DNA from: an uncultured Eubacteriales bacterium
GTDB taxonomy: Bacteria; Bacillota; Clostridia; Oscillospirales; Oscillospiraceae
Reading direction: 5' to 3'
DNA: 64,000 bases
NCBI GenBank assembly: GCA_902475855.1
Contig: CABSBF010000002.1
Span: 1 to 64,000 of the forward strand
Shown: piece after piece, positions 9,701 to 17,770 of the stretch
How positions within the stretch are numbered: the stretch's first letter is position 1
Layout of the letters: each line of letters starts with the position of its first letter
Notes under the pieces: model-generated
The model's input: the letters and a program-made list of their open reading frames with translations, nothing else
Told to the model about the DNA's origin: nothing
Databases searched by the model: none
Translations under genes and position numbers: made by a program

Positions 9701-10310
9701 TGCAAAGGATCCGGAAGCAACGCAGAAGGCAGTTGACGATGCTGTCAAGGCTCTGAATGATGCGAAGGACGCGCTCGTTTCCCGTGCAAATAAGGACGAG
9801 CTCAATGCTCTGATTGCCGAGGTCGAAGCTCTTGACGAGAAGGCCTACACGGCTGAAACGTGGAAGAACATCCCCGAGGCTCTGGCTGCTGCAAAGGCTG
9901 TCGCTGAGGAGCTTGATGCAACTCAGAAGACGGTTGACGCTGCGAAGGATGCACTTGCAAAGGCTGTCAAGGCTCTGGAAGCCGCCGGTAATGCAGATGA
10001 GCTGAACAAGCTGATCGAAAAGGCGAAGAAGGAAGACCTGACGAAGCTTACTGACAAGAGTGCAGCTTCCATCCGCGAGGCGATTGCGAAGGCTGAAGAG
10101 GTCGTCGCACAGCGCGGAACCCAGAAGGAGCTCGACAAGGCCCAGAAGGCTCTGCAGAAGGCTCTTGATAAGGCGGTTAAGAAGGACGGCAAGACGCCTA
10201 CTACCGGCGACGATATGCACTTCCTCCTCCCGCTGACTCTGCTTGGCATGGCTTCTGCTGCGGCTCTGGTTGTTCTCCTGGTTCTGAGCAAGAAGAAGAG
10301 CACCCGTTAA
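3726..10310 (+). CDS. Giant secreted multidomain GH85 endo-beta-N-acetylglucosaminidase, wall-anchored
   Basis: About 2190 residues. Order (numbered from GTG 3726): signal peptide to about 45; GH85 catalytic domain about 46-480, with the family signature YYGFDGYIFNAES giving the catalytic Asn235/Glu237 pair; beta-sandwich; F5/8C-type (CBM32) domain about 703-860; two FIVAR-like helical units about 1090-1221; two Big_2-like Ig domains about 1225-1414; a second CBM32 about 1418-1587; a third Ig domain about 1595-1681; a small beta repeat; then five about 67-residue FIVAR-like repeats and a diverged sixth to about 2150. The C terminus has a sortase-like TPTTG (2157-2161), a hydrophobic helix and KKKSTR. 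GH85 enzymes cut the chitobiose core of N-glycans, so it likely releases host glycans at the cell surface. No start has a strong Shine-Dalgarno; TTG 3759 is an alternative giving a compact signal peptide. AAG/GGC-rich codons suggest high expression. A class B sortase lies 7 kb away. Confidence 0.88.
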   Translation: MGPKKRKRENELKLSFLKKTASLVCILAMFIGCFAGLTFTATAAGAVLGYWPEPLAIPNQFYYENETLQPYGTCFLIDELKNWSPDNDPDARYNRGAIPLRDRWMGPNVNPLASRDAKVMPLAMANARASEAPSQGGDGDFVYAFNNFQYVDIYNFWGGSSGEGPIAIPSPEVIDSAHRNGVPATGTIFIPWGDGAYGSQFVREMVEKDAEGHYIAADKLIEIAQYYGFDGYIFNAESGTGVAGFKDFLAYLQKNKPDNFTITWYNGSGSVGTGSINSWMQDGNTRITDEWWLDMSGSGYMKSSIEAAQQTGVNPWNIHSTWEYWPMKSNAKGGRYQARLGADGILTCSLGILAPTTSLTTSKSSDEFINEQDQFLWVSPDRDPSSTYRPEYEFCGFSHLVADRTPVIGTDFVTTFTTGNGYKFYEDGKVVGKDEKGWFNRSLTDVLPTWRWIIDTEGKKINAKIDFDDAWYAGTSMKLYGDMDANKANHVKLYSCQLDLTAASKFSITYKTATPGVDLSMGLCFGDTYDDANFKFYPVTTTANGEWTTATVDLSADAGKRAIAISLKLNAPEGVNGYALNVGRMAFTTNETAPAATTKVTLDEVIYPTDKTMEARVYWNAAPNAFMYRIHRIHADGRREFVGATPSDAFYLGSFTKEAGEKTCKFEITSYSENGIKGGTTSFEIDWPTEVKDGFVPYFEEGENIALKKPAVSSVRTASDGSAHLLNDGVIPQSKWCADTTRGYAVIDLGENKTIQRWVVYHANCKGAGESPDMNTVGFDLQYAKDDGKPMLTGDNDESRRRVAALSYTVADVVQNNKQDVTDRNLDAPITGRYIKLNVTQSDNSAWKAIRIYEFELYEKAAICNTASPLERNVTVKNNVGATDTVVIDNVPMLYSSGTYGDKNGVFHPDTGKVRLFKDLTTTEPFAVVNCTQPTEGYKQRGVGIAEFSNLELDPNGGRLYYDVLDGSGGEVKNSRRASVAYAPETGRPCAEPTVTLTRTTAGKQLRKQYATFTATGVEEGAVIKIFANENSKSPILHTLPAKADGIITQSRVPLDKTGGTVYYEVHKEGKPDSKRFTVKYDNPMNLTADLNGLNELITMCAAINEADCTTETWPAFAAALSSARTVAAGTPNGTEAEAARAALAKAYAKLRFKNSAQRLGELCEKFEAEYQKNHYTADSFKNFSDTLKQAKAMVAGYDSSGYQVEQMRIKLEAAVRGLVEGSGGVTAVVVTPATVTLDKGNTGFQFTATVEGEGEISQDVTWSISGNEHEFTQITEEGKFYVSPQETAAKVVVTATSVTDPTVSGKAIVTVNGNGGATTGTVTKVVVSPATATVDKGNTGFAFTATVEGEGDFSQDVTWTVSGNSSDFTRMTDNKLVIGSEETAAKLTVTATSVTDPTVSGKAIVIVNGNGGELPKNENLSLNATIVAYNGNNLGAASGPEKLFDGKKADADNDKWCVDGRDKWVAFDIGADSELTELKMFHAGFNNEWTPSPGAINTAAYEFYVLDESKISVKDLLKKNYGERCTLLADSSYWKPLVAKTGNKENITTDDLTGKTGRIFKINISQTDSTGWSPCVRLYELELYGVKGELPPPEITISITPETMQVSTVPGQKGQFTATVEGTSNVDVSWSISGNVSENTMITNGQLFIGEGEKAGTLTVTATSVADPTKKATATVTVFEPTYEIKVNESVKNGTIVPSANEATEGTEITLTITPDTGYRLRTGTLTFNGTAIEGKSFKMPGETAYINAEFVKISVLQAAIGNAEGLEGNAYTSTTWAGLTQKLAAAKAVLNETGSSQEQIDAAANALQAAQDALLRRGDKTALNALIAEVEALKEETYTPATWSGLADKLAAAKKVAGDPDALQLAIDSAKDALAEAKAALVARADKDALKKLIAEVETLDEKAYTSASWKPLSDALAAAKTVDADANATQAAVEDAVKALNAAKKALVARADKDALNKLITEVEALDEKAFTTESWKNIPAALEAAKAVAKDPEATQKAVDDAVKALNDAKDALVSRANKDELNALIAEVEALDEKAYTAETWKNIPEALAAAKAVAEELDATQKTVDAAKDALAKAVKALEAAGNADELNKLIEKAKKEDLTKLTDKSAASIREAIAKAEEVVAQRGTQKELDKAQKALQKALDKAVKKDGKTPTTGDDMHFLLPLTLLGMASAAALVVLLVLSKKKSTR

Positions 10311-10333
10311 GCTCAAAGCACTATCATTAAAGG

Positions 10334-10370
10334 CCTCCCTGCGGTCATAGACCGCAGGGAGGTTTCCTTT
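10334..10370 (+). terminator. Strong terminator of the GH85 gene
   Basis: CCTCCCTGCGGTC and GACCGCAGGGAGG form a 13-bp stem with a three-base loop (10334-10362), followed by TTTCCTTTG, 24 bases after the stop. Confidence 0.85.
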
Positions 10371-10515
10371 GTTATTATCATTTCGTAAGACAGGCTTCTT
10401 CAAGTGGTGCAGAAGAAAAGCCCTCCGAATTCCCTCCCATGTGCACTTCTCTGCCTACTGCTCACTGTTTGATCCAATACCGAGCAGTTTGAAACAATGA
10501 AGAAGCCATTCGGCC

Positions 10516-10550
10516 AAAAGAAGCTCCGTTAGAAGAACTAACGGAGCTTC
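10516..10550 (-). terminator. Terminator on the minus strand downstream of the cas6 relic
   Basis: GAAGCTCCGTTAG is perfectly inverted (10520-10532 with 10538-10550, loop of five). Read on the minus strand, the stem is followed by TTTT. It would end transcription coming from addA through the cas6 fragment. Confidence 0.65.
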
Positions 10551-10558
10551 CTGCATAT

Positions 10559-10768
10559 TCAGATAAACCTGACTTTTGTGCCACCCATCCCGAGTGCTGT
10601 TTTGATGCCGACGCCGCCGTAATTTCCCCAGAGCAGAATCGAACGCCACAGCTCAGCCAATGGGACGGGCAGCTTGGAGAGTAGCGTGACCCTTCCGACA
10701 AAGGCCGGAATATACACGTTTTTCAAGTGATAGCGAACGGTTTTCAGCGAGTAGTCGCTGATGGGGAT
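10559..10768 (-). pseudogene. cas6 relic: C-terminal 69 codons of a CRISPR endoribonuclease
   Basis: The minus-strand frame between a TAA (10771-10769) and TGA (10561-10559) reads ISDYSLKTVRYHLKNVYIP, AFVGRVTLLSKLPV, PLAELWRSILLWGNYG, then GVGIKTALGMGGTKV. This is the ferredoxin-like C-terminal end of Cas6, including the glycine-rich loop that binds crRNA repeat RNA. The rest of the gene (some 150-200 codons including the catalytic region) is absent, because addA ends at 10797 just upstream on the same strand. There is no start codon or ribosome-binding site and no CRISPR repeats or other cas genes in the window. It is best read as the scar of a deleted CRISPR-Cas locus. Confidence 0.75.
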
Positions 10769-10796
10769 TTATTCTTTCTGCGGCTGATGCGAGAGG

Positions 10797-13700
10797 CTAG
10801 GCTTCCACTGCGGTATCCGTTGCAAAAAAGTACAGAATTCGTTTCTTGACGGGAAGCTCAAAAATTTTCGAAAGCGCGCGGGAATAGGCATCCAACTGCC
10901 CGCGATAATAAGCGGCGCGCGCGGTCTCTTCTCCGGCGGATACGCGGTCGCTCTTGAAGTCCAGAATTGTCAGACCGCCGGAATCAATTACGCAGCAGTC
11001 CGTTACGCCTTGCAGAAGAACCTGCTCCCCTGTCAGCGCCGGATCGTACTGCGCTGCGTCGTCCAGAACGGAGAACTTGAATTCTCGAACGACTCTCGGC
11101 GCCGTGCGGACGAGCCGACCGGTGTCTGAGGTAAAGAAGTGCAGCAGCTTTTCCGGTGGTACCGCAGCAAGCTGCTGGGGTGTGAGCATACGCTGCGCAC
11201 CGAGGCGTGCAAGTTCTGCCTGCACACCCTGCCATGTTGCACAGGCTTCATAGCGGATAAACTGCATGGCAAGGTGGATCGCTGTGCCGCGTTCCGCCGG
11301 GGAAAGCGGCCTCTCCCCTTCCGGAAAACGCGGTTTCGGAAAGTGAAGAAGTTCCTGCGGCTGGGTTTGCTCTGCGGCTTCGCTGTCCAGCTCGCGGCCC
11401 TTGAGCTGCGTAGCGGTCAGCTTGGTCGGCGCGCGAGAGGCGGCTGCGTGTGCATATGCGTACAGATTCAGAGTCAGAGGGGTAAAGTCTGCGCGCACCG
11501 CGTCATTTGCAGCTTCATCCGGATTCGGAAGATAATCGCAGGCGCGATGCAGGCGAATCATCCACGGATGGTCCGATACACGTGTGCAGTCCGGCTGACC
11601 GAAAGCAGCGAACAGCTCCCCTGCCTCCGTGCGTGCCATGGCGGTCATCAGAACCCAGTCGGCCATGGAGTCGGCACTCTCAATCAGAACATCTGAAGCC
11701 GGAACGGTGAGGTCGCGTGCGATATTCTTCAGTTTACCTGCCAATTTGCGACTACAGCAGGTCATAATCAGCCGCGATTTCGCCCGTGTCATTGCAACAT
11801 AGAGGACGCGCATCTCCTCGGATGCGTTCTCACGGTCAATCCGACCGGAAATTGCGCTGCGCGCAATCGTGGGATAGGAGATGCGGCGCTTCGTATCAAA
11901 CACACTGCATCCGACGCCGAGCTCGCTGTCCGTTAGGACGGAAGCACGCGCATCTGTGTGGTTGAAGCCCTTGCAGAGGTCAGCCAGAATGACAACGGGA
12001 AACTCCAGACCTTTTGACTTGTGAATAGTCATTATGCGTACTGCACCCGCGGCGGCGGCCTCCTCTGTCGCTACGCCTTTTTCGCGCAGAGCGTCCAGAT
12101 AATGCAGGAAGCCGCCAAGCCCATAACGTCCACCGGCCTCGTAGCGGTCAGCCAGAGCAGTAAATGCATCAAGCTCCCTGGCGCATTGCAGCGGGTCCAG
12201 ACGGGCTGCGTAGGCGGAAAGAAGCATGGTGCGCTCGTTTATCTCATCGAGAAGGCCGCGCAGCGTCACGCGCTGCACAAGATCGCGTAGGGTGGTCAGC
12301 AGCGCGCAGAATTCTGCCCCGCGCTCTGAGCCTGCCAGCGCGTCAAAGAGTTCGATATCGCGGCGCGCGGCACGAATTTCCGCAAGCTCCTCCGCGGTAA
12401 AACCAAAAACCGGAGACAGCAGCACCGTAACAAGCGGGATATCCTGCCGCGGGTTGTCAATCACACGCAGCAGTGCAATGAGAAAACGAATTTCCTCCCC
12501 CGCAAACAGATCGTCGCTTCCGCTCACACAAGAGATTCCGCGCCGCCGCAGCGCATCCATGTAGGTCTGTGCCCTCCCGGAAAGGGAACGCATGAGAATG
12601 ACAATATCCTCCGGACGAATCGGGCGCAGCGTGTCCCCATCCGGGATGGAGGATTCTCTCAGAAGCGACGCAATGCGCTCTGCAATGAATTCCGACTCGA
12701 TCTCCGCACGCGTAACGGGCGGCTGCTTTGGAAGCTCCTGCATATCAATGCAGTGCAGTTCCACGGGCGGCTCGCCCATATCCACATCCGGGTGGAACGG
12801 ATGCAGCGCCTCCGCTTCGCCATAAGACAGGCCGCCGACGCGCGGTGTCATGGTCAGACGGAACACATCGTTCGCCGCCTCCAGGATAGCCGGATGCGAG
12901 CGGAAATTTACCGACAGCAAGATGCGCCGGGGCTCGCCGGGCGCGGCTTGCGTATAGTCGGCAAACCTCCTGTATTTTTCCAGAAAAATGCCGGGATCCG
13001 CCAGACGAAAGCGATAAATTGACTGCTTTACGTCGCCCACGAAAAAAAGATTCTGCCCATTTTGTGAAATCGCCGTAAAGATTGCGTCCTGTACGCGGTT
13101 GGTATCCTGATACTCGTCGACCATGATCTCCGTGAAACGCTGAGAAAGCTCTCGCGCAGTCGCAGTGGGATCGCCGGAGGATTTCGTGAGCAAACGCAGT
13201 GTCTCGTGCTCAAGATCATTGTAGTCAAGAGCGTGCCGCTGCAATTTTGCGCGGCGGTAGCGCTCTGAAAAACCGCTGACAAGCGTCAGAAGTCCCTGCA
13301 GAGCATCTCCGCTGAGACGCAGATCAGCCAGCGCGTCTGCGGAAGTCAGAGAGAATTTCTCTTGCTTTGCACGGATGCCAGTGACGACTTTCTTACGCAG
13401 TGCCTGTACGTATTCTTTTTTCTCCGGCTCGTCGCATTTGCGAATGGAGGCAAGCCTGCCGAAGTCGATTGTTCCGCAGCGCATTGCCTCCCACGTCGTC
13501 TGGCAAGCCAGAGACTGTATGGCGGTTAAATTCGCATGAAACGTCGCAGAATAAGGGGCGAGTGCATCTGTTTCATCCACGATCCGGCAGGCATCTGCCA
13601 GAGCACGGTCACAAAGGGCCAGATAGCGCCGAAATTCTCCAATCAGGTATTCTCCCCAGATCGTCTGACCGGCGTCAGAGCAGGCGGAAACATCCAGCAT

Positions 13701-14300
13701 CTGCCGCAGCGCCGTCATGCGCGCAGCCGGATCGCCATAGCACTGTACGCCCTCATAGAGCTTGAGAATCAGTTCGTTGATGGCACGGTCGTCCCGTCCG
13801 GCGCCAAGCATATCCAGCGCCGCAGCAAGCTGTGCATCGGTCTGAACCGACTGATAGGCTGCCTCTAGCGTATCCGTCAGCGCACGGGCGCGAAGCTGAT
13901 TTCCTTCCTCATCGTCACAGACGCGGAAATCCGCAGGGAGATCAAGAACGTGCGCATATTCGCGCAGAATCGTTCCGCAGAATGCATGGACGGTCGAAAT
14001 CTGTGCCAGATATACGCGGCTCATCTGTCGTTGCAAATGGCGGTTTTCTGGCTGCTTTGCAAGAAGCTCGCTCAAAGCAGCGATCAGTTTCCCGCGCAGC
14101 TCTGATGCCGCCGCCTGCGTAAAGGTGATCATCAAAAAGTCGTCGATATTGCAGTGCTGTGCCGGATCGGCTACCCGCCTGAGGACGCGGTCTACCAGCA
14201 CCTTAGTTTTACCGGAGCCGGCTGCTGCCGACACCAAAAGCGCACCGTCGTGGCTTTCTACGACGGCCTGCTGTTCTTTTGTTAATGCCAGCTCAGCCAT
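10797..14300 (-). CDS. addA: AddA, helicase-nuclease subunit A
   Basis: A 1167-residue UvrD/Rep-like helicase with a RecB-family nuclease domain; with AddB it resects double-strand breaks to Chi for recombination. Seen: Walker A SAAAGSGKT near the N terminus, DEAD-box-type VDEYQDTN motif II, helicase motifs GDVKQSIYRF, IMTIHKSKGLEF and YVAMTRAK, and the C-terminal nuclease motif TILDFKSDR with its metal-binding Asp and catalytic Lys. Length matches AddA (about 1200 aa). I choose ATG 14300, which has GGAGG upstream and overlaps the addB stop by 8 bases, giving translational coupling; an open-frame extension to 14378 has no such support. Confidence 0.95.
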   Translation of the reverse strand: MAELALTKEQQAVVESHDGALLVSAAAGSGKTKVLVDRVLRRVADPAQHCNIDDFLMITFTQAAASELRGKLIAALSELLAKQPENRHLQRQMSRVYLAQISTVHAFCGTILREYAHVLDLPADFRVCDDEEGNQLRARALTDTLEAAYQSVQTDAQLAAALDMLGAGRDDRAINELILKLYEGVQCYGDPAARMTALRQMLDVSACSDAGQTIWGEYLIGEFRRYLALCDRALADACRIVDETDALAPYSATFHANLTAIQSLACQTTWEAMRCGTIDFGRLASIRKCDEPEKKEYVQALRKKVVTGIRAKQEKFSLTSADALADLRLSGDALQGLLTLVSGFSERYRRAKLQRHALDYNDLEHETLRLLTKSSGDPTATARELSQRFTEIMVDEYQDTNRVQDAIFTAISQNGQNLFFVGDVKQSIYRFRLADPGIFLEKYRRFADYTQAAPGEPRRILLSVNFRSHPAILEAANDVFRLTMTPRVGGLSYGEAEALHPFHPDVDMGEPPVELHCIDMQELPKQPPVTRAEIESEFIAERIASLLRESSIPDGDTLRPIRPEDIVILMRSLSGRAQTYMDALRRRGISCVSGSDDLFAGEEIRFLIALLRVIDNPRQDIPLVTVLLSPVFGFTAEELAEIRAARRDIELFDALAGSERGAEFCALLTTLRDLVQRVTLRGLLDEINERTMLLSAYAARLDPLQCARELDAFTALADRYEAGGRYGLGGFLHYLDALREKGVATEEAAAAGAVRIMTIHKSKGLEFPVVILADLCKGFNHTDARASVLTDSELGVGCSVFDTKRRISYPTIARSAISGRIDRENASEEMRVLYVAMTRAKSRLIMTCCSRKLAGKLKNIARDLTVPASDVLIESADSMADWVLMTAMARTEAGELFAAFGQPDCTRVSDHPWMIRLHRACDYLPNPDEAANDAVRADFTPLTLNLYAYAHAAASRAPTKLTATQLKGRELDSEAAEQTQPQELLHFPKPRFPEGERPLSPAERGTAIHLAMQFIRYEACATWQGVQAELARLGAQRMLTPQQLAAVPPEKLLHFFTSDTGRLVRTAPRVVREFKFSVLDDAAQYDPALTGEQVLLQGVTDCCVIDSGGLTILDFKSDRVSAGEETARAAYYRGQLDAYSRALSKIFELPVKKRILYFFATDTAVEA

Positions 14301-17300
14301 CTGCGGCCTCCTTTCCGAGACGCTCCCAAAATTGTCGGTTGTCTGCAACCTTTTCCAGCCAGCGTTTTTCCGCCCCATCTGCGCAGAAGTCGCGATAGGC
14401 GCACCAACGGCAGGCGTTTTGCAGATCGTCGCAGTAATATGGATTTGCCGTCACATTCCCCTCCGATAGATCGTCCGCCAAGGCGGCGACTGTCGAAAAG
14501 ACATGCGCTTCAAGCAGACGGAGCTGCTCGACCGTTGCAAGGTCACCGGTTCGTTCCCCGTTTTTATCCAGGCCATAGGGCAAGAATACAGGGTCGCTGC
14601 TGCATGGCTCCATGGCCTGCAAAACGGAGTCATCGTTGAGAAGGAGCCCTTTGCGCCGCAGCGCTTTTCTGCGTGCTGCATCTGCTTCGGCATCGGAAAA
14701 GCGATCCTTGACGCTTACACGCTCCATACGTGCGGGAAAATACAAAACACCGGCGGGTAACAGCTTATGTCCCGTCAGCACCTCTCCCCGGTGCTGCAGC
14801 GCAAAGAGATACAGAAGCATCTGCAAGCCAAGGCCATTGAGAATGCCGGTATAATCGAAATCTTTTCGCCCGGTCTTGTAGTCAATGATACGGACATACT
14901 GTTTCCCATTGCACTCCCAGATGTCGGCACGGTCGACAAAGCCAATCAACTCTGCCGCCATTGCCTTGCCGGCAATCCGCACTGCCGGCAGCGGGCCGCG
15001 ATCAGAGAATTCCAACTCAAACCAGCGCGGCACAAATGCAGATATTGACAGCTCTGTATAGAGCTCCTGCACGACCTGCCGTATCTCCGAAAACGTTCTG
15101 CGAAATAGGTAGACTTCGCGTTCGGACTCAAAAAGACCAGCCAGCGTGGTTTCGGCATAGCGCTGCATCGCGGCTTCCGCAATTTCCAGTACGCGCTCCA
15201 CCGGAACAGAAGCAAAGCCTCCCTCGGCCTGCGTTTGCCGAACGGTGTGCTCCAGAACATAGTGAACAAAGGTGCCGTAAAGCTGCGCATCCATAGACGC
15301 GGTCTTTCTCTCCTTTGCCTTAATGCCATATTGCAGGAAGTAGGACAGACGGCATCCGGCAAGACAATCAATTTTGGTCGAGGAAAGCCGGAGCGTTCTG
15401 CCATAAAGAGCATGTACCGTTTCCGGCTTCAGACTGCCAAGAACATAGTTCTTTGCCCGAAGAAGCGGAGCAAGCTCCCGCGGTTCCACCTGTTTCGGCG
15501 GTGCCTCCTCAAAATCGCGCAGGTGGGCGGAAAGATAGGTCCGATACTCCCTGCGAGAGCGCATGACGAGCTCATCTTCAGTGGCAGGAGAAGTGCTGCC
15601 CGGAAAGAGCTTTGACGCACGGCGGAAATAATAGGCTTCCCCGCCATCCACAGCCGTAAAATAAACGGCGCGGCGCGGCGCGGTGAGCACATCATGTATC
15701 CCGGCAAGCTCCCGGTCAAGCCGACCGGCTGCCGTGGGCGATACGGCAATGCCGATGCGCATCAGGCTGACGCGCTCCTTGTCCGTCAGCAGACTTTGAT
15801 TTTCTTTTGCGGCAGGGAAACTGCCCTCATTTGCGCCGAGAACAAAGAGATACCGCGTATCGCATCGCCGCTGCGTCATCAGCGCGCCAACATTCACACA
15901 GTCGAGCGTGGCCGGGATGCTGCCGATCTGGTACTGGCTGAGCACCGTGCGGAAAACGGCAAGGAATTCTTCCGGTGTGCGAATGCTTTTTCCGAGGACA
16001 CCATAGGCCTGCTCCAGGATGGTGCAGACCGTACCATAAATCTGCGCGTATTCCTGCGCTCGCTGTAATTCTCCTGCTGTGTAGAGCGCGGAAGCTTCTT
16101 CATTCAGACGCTCACGGAATTGCAGCGTTTCCAGAAAATCATTCAGTGCAAGCACCATTTCTCCGGTGTTTCGCGCACGCCGTAGGCCATCGCGGAGTGT
16201 AAGCAAAGGCGCAAGCGCCGTCTGACGGTTTGCTTCCAGCTCGGCAAGCAGCGCCTCCCCAGCGGAATCCATTGCTTTGGAAAAACCATAGGGATTCATT
16301 GTCCAAGGCTTTTCCCAGCGGCCGGAGGAGAGATTCCAGAGAAATATATAGTTTTCCATCCTATCAACGCACTCCCGCGTAAGGGGCGAAAAGCCGGACT
16401 TCAGGTATGTGAGCACGGTCTCCTGCTCCATTCCGCCGGTTGCAGCCTCCAAAGAGGAAAGCAGAAAATGGATTACCGGCTCTCGTAAAAGGCTGCGGTC
16501 CCCCGCAAAATAGGCCGGGATTTCCGCACTGCGCAAAAGCGATTCCAAATTGGGACGGTAGGTTGCTTCGTCCGTATAGGCGACGGCAATATCTCGCCAA
16601 CGCGCACCGTTTCCGATCAGACGCAGAATTTCCCCGGCTGCCCAGCGGCATTCGCTTCGGACGTCAGCCGCCAAACGAAGGAAAACCGCCTGCTGCGGTT
16701 CTTCATAGCGTACATTTCCGCCGGAAAACAGATTTTCACGCAGGAACGGCAGGGGCGAAGCGTTATCGTCTGACGGAATTTGATGGACGGCTGTGCGAAT
16801 GCCCTGTGTATGTGCCGTTGCCAGAAGCTGGCGCGTCGTATCCCGTGCCGCTTCGTACTGCTGCGCTGTCCCATCAAGCGGACCACAGGTCAGATAGACC
16901 CGCACTTCTGCGCCTCCGGCGAGAAGCTGTGCCAGAATTTCACGCTGGATCCCGTTAAAATCCGTAAATCCGTCCAAATAGAAGGTTTTACCCTGCGCAA
17001 AATCGCTTGTTTCCAGTGCGGCAAGCAGACGGTTGAGGCGCGTTTCCGGATTTTGTCCGCAGTTGGCACAAACACTGTCATAGCTCTCCATCAGAAGAGC
17101 GAACTCCTCTGCTTTGACTGCAAGAACACCGGACAACTCCTGCCCGGCACGACGAAGGTCGGCAGAAGTAACGCAATAGCTGCGGAATTCCTCAAGTGTG
17201 TCGATCAGACGGAGGAGAAATTCAGGCTTTACTGCGCCGGTTCCGAAGATCTTCAGTCTGGAACGCACCTGCTCCACTGCAAGAGACATCATCAACAACC

Positions 17301-17562
17301 GTCCGCCCGCATCAGTTTCAGTGTCTGCCGCACCGCCTTCCAAGGAAAATACCCGGCTGGCCAGACGCGAAAAGCTCAGAACCTCTGCAAAACGGCTGAT
17401 GGTATTTCCGCCGTACAGACAAAGCTCCCGCTCTGCCACGTGGGAGAACTGCTCCGGCGTGATCAGTATTCCGCCGCGCTTTTCAGATGCCGTACGGCAG
17501 AGTTGTTCCAGTGCCTTCGCCGTATTCATTTTTCTGTCTGTGCATAGATATAGTTCAAGCAC
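14293..17562 (-). CDS. addB: AddB/RexB-type helicase-nuclease subunit B
   Basis: An inactivated-helicase-like subunit with a C-terminal RecB-family nuclease, partner of AddA. The nuclease motif IIDYKTGRKDFDY is clear. Four cysteines of the family's [4Fe-4S] cluster are visible: one in LAGCRLSYF and three in the terminal CDDLQNACRWCAYRDFC. The N terminus (LYLCTDRKMNTAKALEQL) aligns where B. subtilis AddB has a Walker A loop but lacks GxGKT, so ATP binding there is unlikely; this resembles streptococcal RexB. GTG 17562 has AGAGGT seven bases upstream; GTG 17571 is closer to that site and less likely. Length about 1089 aa. Confidence 0.93.
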   Translation of the reverse strand: MLELYLCTDRKMNTAKALEQLCRTASEKRGGILITPEQFSHVAERELCLYGGNTISRFAEVLSFSRLASRVFSLEGGAADTETDAGGRLLMMSLAVEQVRSRLKIFGTGAVKPEFLLRLIDTLEEFRSYCVTSADLRRAGQELSGVLAVKAEEFALLMESYDSVCANCGQNPETRLNRLLAALETSDFAQGKTFYLDGFTDFNGIQREILAQLLAGGAEVRVYLTCGPLDGTAQQYEAARDTTRQLLATAHTQGIRTAVHQIPSDDNASPLPFLRENLFSGGNVRYEEPQQAVFLRLAADVRSECRWAAGEILRLIGNGARWRDIAVAYTDEATYRPNLESLLRSAEIPAYFAGDRSLLREPVIHFLLSSLEAATGGMEQETVLTYLKSGFSPLTRECVDRMENYIFLWNLSSGRWEKPWTMNPYGFSKAMDSAGEALLAELEANRQTALAPLLTLRDGLRRARNTGEMVLALNDFLETLQFRERLNEEASALYTAGELQRAQEYAQIYGTVCTILEQAYGVLGKSIRTPEEFLAVFRTVLSQYQIGSIPATLDCVNVGALMTQRRCDTRYLFVLGANEGSFPAAKENQSLLTDKERVSLMRIGIAVSPTAAGRLDRELAGIHDVLTAPRRAVYFTAVDGGEAYYFRRASKLFPGSTSPATEDELVMRSRREYRTYLSAHLRDFEEAPPKQVEPRELAPLLRAKNYVLGSLKPETVHALYGRTLRLSSTKIDCLAGCRLSYFLQYGIKAKERKTASMDAQLYGTFVHYVLEHTVRQTQAEGGFASVPVERVLEIAEAAMQRYAETTLAGLFESEREVYLFRRTFSEIRQVVQELYTELSISAFVPRWFELEFSDRGPLPAVRIAGKAMAAELIGFVDRADIWECNGKQYVRIIDYKTGRKDFDYTGILNGLGLQMLLYLFALQHRGEVLTGHKLLPAGVLYFPARMERVSVKDRFSDAEADAARRKALRRKGLLLNDDSVLQAMEPCSSDPVFLPYGLDKNGERTGDLATVEQLRLLEAHVFSTVAALADDLSEGNVTANPYYCDDLQNACRWCAYRDFCADGAEKRWLEKVADNRQFWERLGKEAADG

Positions 17563-17711
17563 GGCTCTCACCTCTTTTCATTATCATATCATATTTCTGG
17601 ACGGAAGAACAGAAGAAATTACGATTGGAGTGCTGTCAAGATTTATACGCAAAGAGGGATATCCGGGAAGCCTTCGAGGATGGTATTAAGCATACTCCCC
17701 ATAGACGCAGT

Positions 17712-17744
17712 AACGTCTCCGGGCCAATATGGCTCGGAGACGTT
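17712..17744. terminator. Hairpin between srtB and addB
   Basis: AACGTCTCCG pairs with CGGAGACGTT around an inner GCC/GGC, a 13-bp stem. No good T run follows on the minus strand, so termination after srtB may be weak. Confidence 0.5.
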
Positions 17745-17770
17745 GTGTGTTTAACTGCTGTTTTAGATCC

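Noticed and set aside
10311..10796. CRISPR array near the cas6 relic
   Set aside because: No repeated 25-40 base units with regular spacers are present; only two hairpin terminators and the gene fragment.
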